Positions 10,094 to 18,344 of a stretch of 64,000 nucleotides of DNA are shown piece after piece. The translations under genes and the position numbers were made by a program. Each line of letters begins with the position of its first letter. The first letter of the stretch is position 1. Where the stretch lies: the NCBI RefSeq assembly GCF_000227135.1, contig NC_018238.1:18296-82295 (forward strand), given 5' to 3'. The notes beneath the pieces are model-generated. The model made no database searches and had not been told where the DNA came from. It saw only the letters and a program-made list of their open reading frames with translations. The DNA comes from Leishmania donovani. Lineage: Eukaryota; Euglenozoa; Kinetoplastea; Trypanosomatida; Trypanosomatidae.

Positions 10094-11287
10094 ATGGGAG
10101 GGGAGCTGGATGGCCAGAACAAAGACGCGCCCGATGATGGCAACGCAGCGCGCAAGCGCGCGTGCCTTGAGCACGTGCTCCCTTCCATGCAGCAGCGCTT
10201 TGCAGAGCTGGCCCACGCTAGCGTCGGCGAGTCGTCTCTCACCGTGGAGGCACTTTTCCAGAGGTACCAGCGCGTGCTGAAAGTAGGCGAGGGCACTTTC
10301 GGCGAAGTATTTGTTCTTTACGACACCGTGGCCCACACGTACATCACCATGAAGCGCATGCACACGCTGCTCAGCTTGCGGCGCCGCAGTCTGGGCATCC
10401 ACCGTTGCACTTTTCGGGAAGTGGAGCTGCTTGCGGCACTGCAGCATCCGAACATCGTTCAGGTGCTTGATTACCATATCCTCTCCGACGGTAGTTTGGT
10501 GATGCTGATGCCGGTTATCGCACACGACCTCACATCTCTGCTGCGTCGGTGGCCCGCAACCCCACAAAGCAGCGGCCACGGCACAGCTTCGACCGCTGCC
10601 TCCATACGTCCGCGCATGCCGCTGCACGTCGTCAAGTGCATCTTTCGTCAGATCATCGCCGGGATCGCCTACCTCCACAAGCATAAAGTGGTTCACCGCG
10701 ACTTGAAGCCGAGCAACGTCATGGTCGATCACACCGGTGTGGTGAAGCTGATCGACTTCGGGTGGTCGCGGTTCTGTGCCGCAGCAGGAGCCATGACAGG
10801 TCCACCCTGTGTTACTGCTTTTCGGCCGCCGGAGGTGCTGGTGGGGGCACACAACCACTACACCTTCAGCCTCGACATCTGGTGCTGTGGGTGCATCTTG
10901 TTCGAGATGTTGACGGGGGGCACACCGTTTGCAAAGAGCCGCAACGAGGCGGAGTGCCTCGCGAATATTGTGGACTGGCTTGGCTCCCCGCCTAGCTCCA
11001 GCGAGGTGTACTACCGGTGCGCCGCCCGCTGCACTTTCCCTCTGGCCCCTGGTCGTCCCGACACGTTCGCGCAGCGGTGTAACAACTACGGCATCAAGTC
11101 AGCAGAGGCAATGTTTCTCCGGCGGATGCTGTGCCTAGAACCGGGGGAGCGGGCCACCGCCGAGGCACTCCTCAGAGACCCCTGGTTTACAACGGCACCG
11201 ACGATGTGCGTGCCGAGGGCCATTCCGCTTCCGGCGCACAATATGTTCCGACTGGTGGAGATCAAGCGGAAGGAGCTGGAGCATTGA
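10094..11287 (+). CDS. CDK-like (CMGC) serine/threonine protein kinase
   Basis: The product is 397 aa from the first ATG at 10094. All core kinase motifs are present: glycine loop GEGTFGEV (near residue 64), the catalytic Lys in YITMKRM, REVELL in helix C in the place of the CDK PSTAIRE region, VHRDLKPSN (near residue 199), DFG (DFGWSR, near residue 219), and an APE-like FRPPEVL. The last, together with LDIWCCGCILFEML and the length of the C-lobe, points to the CDK branch of CMGC kinases. The activation segment (CAAAGAMTGPP) is unlike the classical CDK T-loop. An insertion lies around residues 155-175 (WPATPQSSGHG). Which CRK it corresponds to cannot be told from sequence reading. A cyclin partner is likely for the family but not shown. 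Confidence 0.9.
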   Translation: MGGELDGQNKDAPDDGNAARKRACLEHVLPSMQQRFAELAHASVGESSLTVEALFQRYQRVLKVGEGTFGEVFVLYDTVAHTYITMKRMHTLLSLRRRSLGIHRCTFREVELLAALQHPNIVQVLDYHILSDGSLVMLMPVIAHDLTSLLRRWPATPQSSGHGTASTAASIRPRMPLHVVKCIFRQIIAGIAYLHKHKVVHRDLKPSNVMVDHTGVVKLIDFGWSRFCAAAGAMTGPPCVTAFRPPEVLVGAHNHYTFSLDIWCCGCILFEMLTGGTPFAKSRNEAECLANIVDWLGSPPSSSEVYYRCAARCTFPLAPGRPDTFAQRCNNYGIKSAEAMFLRRMLCLEPGERATAEALLRDPWFTTAPTMCVPRAIPLPAHNMFRLVEIKRKELEH

Positions 11288-12299
11288 TGGTGCAAGCATA
11301 CGTGCACAAGCACGCCCGCATTCGTGTGTCGATCAAGTGCACCTCGCCCGCGGGATGGTCACTTCGTTCCCCGTTCGCGAGACGTCATCTGCAACAAGAG
11401 ATGGAAAATGATGTCTATTGCGTGCATAGATGCAACGCTTATGTCTGCTGGAGCTGCCCGCTCGTTTTCTTTGGAAGAACGGGAGTACACAATGACCTGC
11501 AGATCGCGTGGGTGCTGTGACTTCCACACAGCTTGGGGGAGCACGCAGATGCTCAAGATTCTCCACGTTGGCACAACTCTTTCAAGGCACTACATAACGA
11601 AGCTCCCGTCACCCCCACCCCTTCCTCAACGCCGACATGGTCCATCATCGCCTCGCTCACGCGCCCATCGGGGCTCATTCACTTCTTTCCCAAAGCATCT
11701 CTCATCGTTCTCTGTGGATGCCTCCCGTAGCAAGCACCTGGCATCTTCACTGCCTTTTAGTGTTCTTTGTTGCGTCTAGTTCAACGTATGAGAAGCGCGG
11801 AAGCGTGCACCGCACCATTCTCGTACGTTTGCACGTCCCCTCCGCGCTACATCCGAACCTGGCCACGCTAAGCGCCGCAGCCACATCACTTCAGCGAAAA
11901 CACCCGCATCGCCGCCCCGCTCGTCCGACTCCCTCGTGAAGTGCGCAGCGAGTTTACAAATATCGAAAAGACCGTCACCGCTCTCGTGGCGGAGTCGTGT
12001 CCCAACCAAACGCATACTCGACTTCCACCTGCCCGCTGAGCGACACACTCACGCTTGTTTCACCGCTACGGTGTTGCACCCATCGCCGCTTCCGTCACAG
12101 AAGACCAGGCGCGTGTGCGTACACGTGAGAGCAACCGGTGACGAAGCGCGCTACGCTCATCCGGCTTCTTGTTTGGCTTCCCTTTCCTCCAGCACAGTCG
12201 CTGCCATGGGCTGACGCTCCCTTCTCCGCCGAAATCTCGCACGCCCTCTTGTCTTTCTTTCCTTGCCCCGCCACCCCCAGCACCCCTCGTTGCCCAGTC
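11288..12299. other. Intergenic region
   Basis: About 1 kb of mixed spacer with no supported gene. It becomes pyrimidine-rich toward the next start. Confidence 0.55.
12244..12280 (+). promoter_or_regulatory. Predicted spliced-leader acceptor
   Basis: A C/T tract from 12244 ends in CCCCCAG at 12280, 20 nt before ATG 12300. It argues for that ATG as the start. Confidence 0.5.
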
Positions 12300-12869
12300 A
12301 TGCTCAACAATGCATACAGCGAGAGGCGCGAGCACTACCTCGACCTCTTCGCAGACGAGGAGGCGCAAGCGGGTCACTACAAGGATAAGATGCGCTGTTT
12401 TCTTACGCTGGAAGAGGTGGTGGAGCGTCTGCGTGAGCAGCCCAGCATTCACGAGCGTATCGCGTCCATCGAGGAGTTCGAGGAGCCCACTGGGCCCCTC
12501 AGCGTACTGAAATTGTTCGCTAGGTCGCGTTGTTTTGTTGTTCTGCAGACGGCCTCGTACTGGTGGTCGCTCGAGAGGCGGGAAGACGTTATTGTGGTGC
12601 AGCGCTCCCAGAACTTCAGCAGTGTTCACAGCAGGTGCAAAGGTGCATATCGCCACTATCGCTGGCCGATCGAGTCGGCACCAACAGCACGGCGGTGTAT
12701 GTGGTGCCGCGGTGGGCCGAAGCTCTCCGAAGTGTTTAGCGCCATGCTGCGAGACCACGTCTTCGACCCCAAAGGCTGCGCTTCTTCCTCCTGGGAGTTC
12801 TCCGACTACGTCTTTCACCTCTGTCTTAGCGGCCGCAACGCTGACCCCATGTGCGACAAAGGACGCTGA
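12300..12869 (+). CDS. Hypothetical protein, 189 aa, possibly with frame disruptions
   Basis: The start at ATG 12300 follows a good splice acceptor. The first ~75 residues look like real protein (acidic and helical: ERREHYLDLFADEEAQ, LEEVVERLREQPSIHERIAS). The C-terminal ~45 residues (VFSAMLRDHVFDPKGC, WEFSDYVFHLCLSG) also look real. Between about 12640 and 12735 the frame gives a Trp/Arg/Cys-rich stretch, while another frame gives more protein-like text (RVGTNSTAVYVVPRWAEAL). This suggests two or more compensating small indels, from sequencing error or decay. No domain is recognised. Confidence 0.55.
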   Translation: MLNNAYSERREHYLDLFADEEAQAGHYKDKMRCFLTLEEVVERLREQPSIHERIASIEEFEEPTGPLSVLKLFARSRCFVVLQTASYWWSLERREDVIVVQRSQNFSSVHSRCKGAYRHYRWPIESAPTARRCMWCRGGPKLSEVFSAMLRDHVFDPKGCASSSWEFSDYVFHLCLSGRNADPMCDKGR

Positions 12870-14786
12870 GTCGCGCGCCGAACACACGAAAAACCCGAAA
12901 ACGGGCCTTCATCACTGTCAGCAATACAGCAAAATGCACACACAAGCACGCGCACGAGCATGAGAGCGCGAAGAGATGAGTGGCATCACTTCCCTCGCAG
13001 ACCTGTAAAGAGGTGTGTCTGTGTGTGCGGGCGTTGATGCAGTATCGAACTGAAGCCGTATTTGTATCTTTCTCCCCCCCCCTCCCTCCCCACCACCGCT
13101 ACCATCGCCCTCTGTGGTTTCTTACCTCTCTCCCTGTTGCTCGTGAAGCTGGCAGCTGGCCGATGCTGCCGCTGTATAATCCGAGAAGCAAGTGAGCACT
13201 GCGCAGACGCCATTTCCATCGGCCCTCGCTTTTCTCCTCCTTTGCACCATTTTTTCCCTCACGTTCTGCTGTTGTGCTGTGCGGGGAGATGATGGCGCGC
13301 ATCCGCCTATATATATTCCCTTGTCACCTTTCGTTTTTTCGTTATCAGTTTAATCGGCGAACATGCAGAATACGCCCCCCCCCTTCTCCTTCTTCTCCCG
13401 CTGCTCCTCCCCAACGGCCCGCGAACGATCGGTGTACATCACAGGGTTGCGCGACATGCCAATACGTTTATCCGCCTATGCCTACAGCGAAGCGAGCCAT
13501 GAAGGGTGAAAGGTGGTCCTCTCGCTATGTTCTCGCGTGTGGGTGTGCTCGTGTCTGTTCCCGTCATCGTGTCTGCGCTCCGAACGCGCGCGCGAATGGA
13601 ATCAGGCCTTGCGTGTTTGTGCGCGTGGCAAGCACGCACTCGTCAATGTGCAATCACACGTATGTACCCAGTCTCTCCCGTTTCCCCGATGATGATGTGC
13701 GTGCATGACGGCACCAGTGAAATCTCACACCCTTCACGTCGTTGATGCAAGCGGCTCGGCATTGGCTCTATCACTATTAGCGTTCCCCGTTCATCTCTTC
13801 CCCTCACTCTTGGTGTGCATATGCTAGTGGTGAGGTGCACTTCCCTTGTGTTTTGCCAGCGACAAGGATTGGTATAGAAAGCAGCGCACCTCCGCCCACC
13901 CCCTCCTGTTCTCCGCTCTCGGTCTTGGGGCGATAGACGTCTGCCGTGCACACGCATAGTGCCTTCTGTGGCTGTCCCTCCGCGTATGTGTGTGCGTGTG
14001 TGTTTGGCTGAGAAAGAGGACGACGATGTGTGCCTCGACAAGCCCTCGCTTGCTGTCTTCTGTCTTCGTGTTTTCTCAGTCGCCCCGTGTCTCTTTCATT
14101 CTGCGGCACACGGCATTGGTGCCCGTGCCTCCCCCGGCCCCCCTTCTTCAATGACCATTCTTACCCGACACTCACTCACTTGGCCTCGCTGCGCCATCAG
14201 GGATGGATAGAGCAACTAGTGGCGTATGTGCGCATATAATCACGAACGCACCTAAGACAAACTGTGGGAATGCAGTGCGGTCGCAACTCCGGAAGAAACA
14301 CGAGAAAGCGCTGTCGTGAGCAGCTTCGCCTTTGTTCTCTTTTCAGCTAAGCGACTTCCCTCAGGGTGTCATGAGCAACGAGCACAGGTGTTCGGCGAAG
14401 CTCCTCCGTGTGGTGCGATGGCACATCGCTCTACGCAGCCGTCCGAGCGGTCTGCACCCCCGACAGTCCAGGTTGCTCCTTTTCCCTCCCCCTCCCGCAT
14501 CCCAGACCCTCTCCTCTCGCGCTGCGCAACTCTCCACCCTCTATGCGTGTTCCCACCGCATCGCATCTCGCCCCCGCCGCCCCCTCCGTACCAGAAAACA
14601 AACGGTGTCGCTAGAGAGCGTGATCACAATACGAACCTCTCTCTTGTCGCATCACAAGAACTCGGGAGCCCGCCCGCCCACCCACACAACCTCATCGCCA
14701 CAGCGAGGTCGGCGCCTTTCCCTCCTCCCAGCCATCTCGGCTCTTCTTCTCGCGGCTCCGCTGCCACGGCGTGCGCAGTGTCCATC
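12870..14786. other. Long intergenic region
   Basis: About 1.9 kb. Only short frames without family features are present. It holds C-rich runs (13075-13095, 13370-13385) and a pyrimidine-rich 400 bp before the NIF3 gene, where several AG dinucleotides could act as acceptors. Confidence 0.55.
14714..14731 (+). promoter_or_regulatory. Predicted spliced-leader acceptor for the NIF3 gene
   Basis: CCTTTCCCTCCTCCCAG ends at 14731, 56 nt before ATG 14787. Other pyrimidine tracts lie further up, so the choice is tentative. Confidence 0.35.
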
Positions 14787-15626
14787 ATGGCGCTTCTTCA
14801 GCGTGTGGTGCAGGTCATGCAGGAGGTCGCCCCGCTAAGCCTTGCAGACCACTCGTGGGACAACGTAGGCGTTCTTCTCGAGTCCCCGGCACCCAACAAG
14901 AGCAACGCCATTATGCTCACCATCGACCTCACCCCGGAGGTGATGGAAGAGTGCCTGGAAAAAAACGTTGAGGTCATTCTCGCCTACCACCCGCCGCTCT
15001 TCCGCCCTGTGAAGCGCTTAACGCTCCAGGATCCGAAGCAACGAATTATTCTGCAGGCGGCCTCGGCAGGGATGTCCATCTACGCGCCACACACGTCGCT
15101 CGACGCTGCAGAGGGCGGCATCAACGACTGGCTTGCCTCCTTGGTTGCTGGCGACGGCGCTTACACCGCTAGTCCCATCCAGCCCACCTCCTCGTACGCA
15201 CCGAACGCGGCGGAGGCAACGAAGGCCACCGGAATGGGCCGCCTTGTCAAATTAAAGGAAGAGGTGGAGTTCTGCTCTATGGTGGGGTCGCTGAAGCAGC
15301 AGCTGGGCCTGGCCACGGTGCGAGTGGCGCTGCCAGACTCATGGGAACCGTCACACAAGGTATCGTCGGTAGCCCTGTGTGCCGGTAGCGGCACCAGTGT
15401 GTTTCGGCTGCTGCGCCTCCCAGTGCACGTGTTGCTCTCAGGTGAGATGAGCCACCATGATGTGCTGGCCGCCACGGCAGCTGGGCAGGCGGTTATCCTT
15501 TGCGAGCATACAAACACCGAGCGCGGCTTTCTTAAAGCGGTGTTGCAACGCACACTGCAGGCGAAGCTAGAGGGGACTACCGTGCTGGTCTCCGACAAGG
15601 ACCGCGATCCACTCGCAGCCTGGTAG
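14787..15626 (+). CDS. NIF3 / DUF34 family protein
   Basis: The product is 279 aa, a normal length for the shorter NIF3 proteins. Family motifs appear in order: SWDNVGVLLES near the N-terminus, AYHPPLFRPVK in the position of the HHP metal-binding motif, HTSLDAAEGGINDWLA, a late GEMSHHDVLAA, and HTNTERGFL near the C-terminus. These His, Asp and Glu residues form the di-metal site in known structures. The molecular function of the family is unsettled (it is often labelled GTP cyclohydrolase I type 2-like). The frame is open upstream to 14316, but that part is Pro/Ser-rich spacer with no family match, so the start at 14787 is preferred. Confidence 0.92.
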   Translation: MALLQRVVQVMQEVAPLSLADHSWDNVGVLLESPAPNKSNAIMLTIDLTPEVMEECLEKNVEVILAYHPPLFRPVKRLTLQDPKQRIILQAASAGMSIYAPHTSLDAAEGGINDWLASLVAGDGAYTASPIQPTSSYAPNAAEATKATGMGRLVKLKEEVEFCSMVGSLKQQLGLATVRVALPDSWEPSHKVSSVALCAGSGTSVFRLLRLPVHVLLSGEMSHHDVLAATAAGQAVILCEHTNTERGFLKAVLQRTLQAKLEGTTVLVSDKDRDPLAAW

Positions 15627-16664
15627 GCAGATGTGTCGCTGCCCTCACCATTGCCATCACCGCCTGCCTGATGTCATTGTGCCTTCACTATTTGCTCTTC
15701 CCTTTCGTCTCGGCCAGGCGTGTGCCGCAGCTGTGGGCGAGAGGCGAGCCAACAGCGGAACAGGTTGAGACTCGCGCTCGCGGTAGTGCACCTCCTCGTC
15801 TTTCTCCATTGTCATAGTCGTGGTGCAGCCATAGACACTGCAGTGGCGCGATCCGAAGGCCAAATACCACGGTGGATGCCACCAAATGTGCATAGATTCA
15901 CCTGCGTACCCGTGTTGTTCTTGCGCACGTGTGTGTGTGGGGGGGGGGGACTGCAACCGGCAAGTTTGCGGAGAAAAGGAGGAGACCATAGCAACCTGCG
16001 TCGCGCTGCAACGCGAGAGAGGTACACCAGTCTCAAATCAAGCAATGAGGCGGTCGACGTTGTCGCACAGTCTCCTCAATGGGTCAAACGGGCGAGCGCA
16101 TATGCCGCTGCGTGCGTGTCTGGCACACAGTAGAGAATCTCCACGATGCACAGCTCGTGTTTTGTCTGTGGTTCGACTTCACTGCCGAGAGGAGCCACCG
16201 CCCTCCCCCCTTCGCTGCAGCGCAATGTCTTTACAAAGTCATGACGCTCTTCTCCTCCACGCCTCACCCTTACCCATGTGTGCTGGGCGGTGCCCCTCCT
16301 CCTGTCTTTTGTGCTCGCCCCTCACGTGGACGTTTCGTGTTCTGCGCCGGCGGAAGATGTGAGTGCAACCGAGTGGTCCCTTCTTCCTCGCACCCTCCTA
16401 CCCACATTCGCACAGACTGCCATCCCCCCTCGACTCCCCTCCCTGCGCGTGTGCATCGCTTATCCCGTATTAGGTGCTGATCCCGCTCATTGATCGCGGC
16501 GCCCACTTTTTTGTTTTGGCGGGGAGCATTTCTGCCGCGTACACCTGCTCGCTGCCTGCACGCTCGCACCGCCTCTGGCCGCGCTTCCGTTTTCCGTGCG
16601 TGACGTCCTGCTGCACATCCGCAAACACCTTTGCACGGCAACACACACGACCCAGGAAAGGCGG
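15627..16664. other. Intergenic region
   Basis: About 1 kb with no supported gene. It contains a G9 run at about 15941-15949 after a short (TG)n, and a T-rich tract at 16504-16519 followed by AG at 16525-16526, a possible acceptor for the next gene. Confidence 0.55.
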
Positions 16665-17543
16665 ATGATGAACACATCGCTGTTGGTGCAGGATGTGGAC
16701 GAGATCCAATGCGCCGTGGATCGATGGTATCGCCAGTCGTCGTCCAATCTGCAAGCGAGCCATGCTGCGTTCACTGCGCAGCTGCGGCAGCTGCAGGAGC
16801 GCCTCGGCCTTGACCCGGGCGCCCCGACGCTCAGCGCGCATGTGGATGCGATGATCACACCGCCTCGCCACATGTACCTATCGGATGACAACAATAGCGG
16901 CTCACCACCGATGGCCTCGCCGCCCGTCAGCCGTGGCCAGCTCAACTACGACCATCTGCTCGACGAAGTGGTCAGCAAAGGTGCATCGATGCCGCCCTTC
17001 AACCCCGAGGAGGAGGCAGAGCGGCGCCGGCGACCCAACGCGGAGTCGGTGAGAGCTCCTTCCACACCGCCGGAGGACTGCAACGGGCCTTGTCAGGTGC
17101 TGGTGGAGTTCAAGCGCAAGCGCATACTGCAGTACGAATCTCCCTACTACGTAGCCCCGGGCGAGCACGTCGTGGTCGGTGGCGACAGAGGAGAGGACAT
17201 CGGGCTCGTCACGCACACGTGGAGGGACGCGGAGGCTCACCAGCTCGGCGAGAACCGCGACAAGGGCGTAGGCAAGGTTCTGCGTGTTGCGAGCGTGCTC
17301 GAGGTGACGCAGTTGCAGGGTGTGCAGACAGAGCTTGAGACGCGCGCCGTGGAGGTGGCGCAGGAAAAGGTGCAGGAGAGCGGGCTGCCCATGCGCATCG
17401 TAGACGCCGAGTACCAATTTGACCGTCGCAAGCTCACTTTCTACTACCAGTCCATGCACCGACTCGACTTCCGCACGCTGGTGCGCGACTTGTACAAAAC
17501 CTTCCGTGCCCGTATCTGGATGGAGCCTGATACCTCGTCCTGA
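16665..17543 (+). CDS. PSP1-domain protein
   Basis: The product is 292 aa from ATG 16665 (a second ATG follows at once at 16668). The N-terminal half is variable: a short helical part (LQDVDEIQCAVDRWYRQ), then a linker rich in Pro and Ser. From about residue 143 the sequence matches the PSP1 C-terminal domain layout: VLVEFKRKRILQYESPYYV, then GEHVVVGGDRGEDIGLVTHT, then a helical stretch, and finally LPMRIVDAEYQFDRRKLTFY with FRTLVRDLYKTFRARIWM. Trypanosomatids have several proteins with this domain. Links to mRNA metabolism are known for some family members, but no function can be read here. The protein is complete. Confidence 0.88.
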   Translation: MMNTSLLVQDVDEIQCAVDRWYRQSSSNLQASHAAFTAQLRQLQERLGLDPGAPTLSAHVDAMITPPRHMYLSDDNNSGSPPMASPPVSRGQLNYDHLLDEVVSKGASMPPFNPEEEAERRRRPNAESVRAPSTPPEDCNGPCQVLVEFKRKRILQYESPYYVAPGEHVVVGGDRGEDIGLVTHTWRDAEAHQLGENRDKGVGKVLRVASVLEVTQLQGVQTELETRAVEVAQEKVQESGLPMRIVDAEYQFDRRKLTFYYQSMHRLDFRTLVRDLYKTFRARIWMEPDTSS

Positions 17544-18344
17544 CGCAATATAACGTGCGTGGGCGTGCCCGGCGGACTCCTCGTGCGAACGAAAAATCAC
17601 CGTGTAAAGGCGTTGTCGGAGAAGCGCCCGCTCGCTGCTGGTAGTGGTGCAGCTGGATGGACAAGGAAACGGAACGAAACGAGAAGGCACCCGTCGATGG
17701 CTCGGTGTGCGTTTTGCTCGATTACACGGTGACGGAAAGTGATTGTCTGGACGAGCACGATGGCCTGCGTATAGCAGTCATGGGCGGCGAAGGCGGCACG
17801 ACGGCCGATGTGCTGACTGCGATCGTATTTCTCTCTTGTAGATGCAACGCGGTACTCGCACGACATGCGAGCGCCCTTCTCTTTCTTAGTTCAGTTCTGT
17901 TTTGCTATCAAGCATGGATGCCGGTGTTGCCAAGTATTGGGCGCGTGCGTGGCGAACAGACGGCGTAAGCGTAAATACGCATGAGGGAAGGAGAAAAACG
18001 CTGGTGAGGGAGAGGCCCACCACGGTGCTGTGCGGTCGGCGCCGCCCTGGGACACCTCCCACACTTAGCCAGCGGCTCGCCTGGGTTGAAGAAGCGTTAC
18101 TACGCGCTTCCTTCGCTGGAATGAAATAATAAAGGACAGCGCATGGGGCCGGCTTCTTTTTCGTCTTCGGCGGTGACGTCCTTCACGCGCCTCCTCGCCT
18201 CGTGCCCCTGCCCGCTTGCGTTGCAGTTATCGCTGGCCATGATCGCCTAGCGCCTCTTCTCTCTTGCAACTATCCCGCTGCCCTTTCTTCATCCATTTCT
18301 TTCGTGATGCACAGCGCTGCTCAGTTGCGACAAACATCGGCGGT
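17544..18344. other. Intergenic region
   Basis: About 0.8 kb. No gene is supported; a C/T-rich stretch fills the last 100 bases. Confidence 0.55.
18251..18314 (+). promoter_or_regulatory. Predicted spliced-leader acceptor
   Basis: Pyrimidine-rich sequence runs from 18251 and ends in GATGCACAG at 18314, 31 nt before ATG 18345. Confidence 0.4.

Noticed and set aside
14316..14786. Upstream extension of the NIF3 frame by 157 codons
   Set aside because: It starts at a non-ATG codon. The sequence is Ser/Pro-rich spacer with pyrimidine tracts, and NIF3 homology begins only at ATG 14787.
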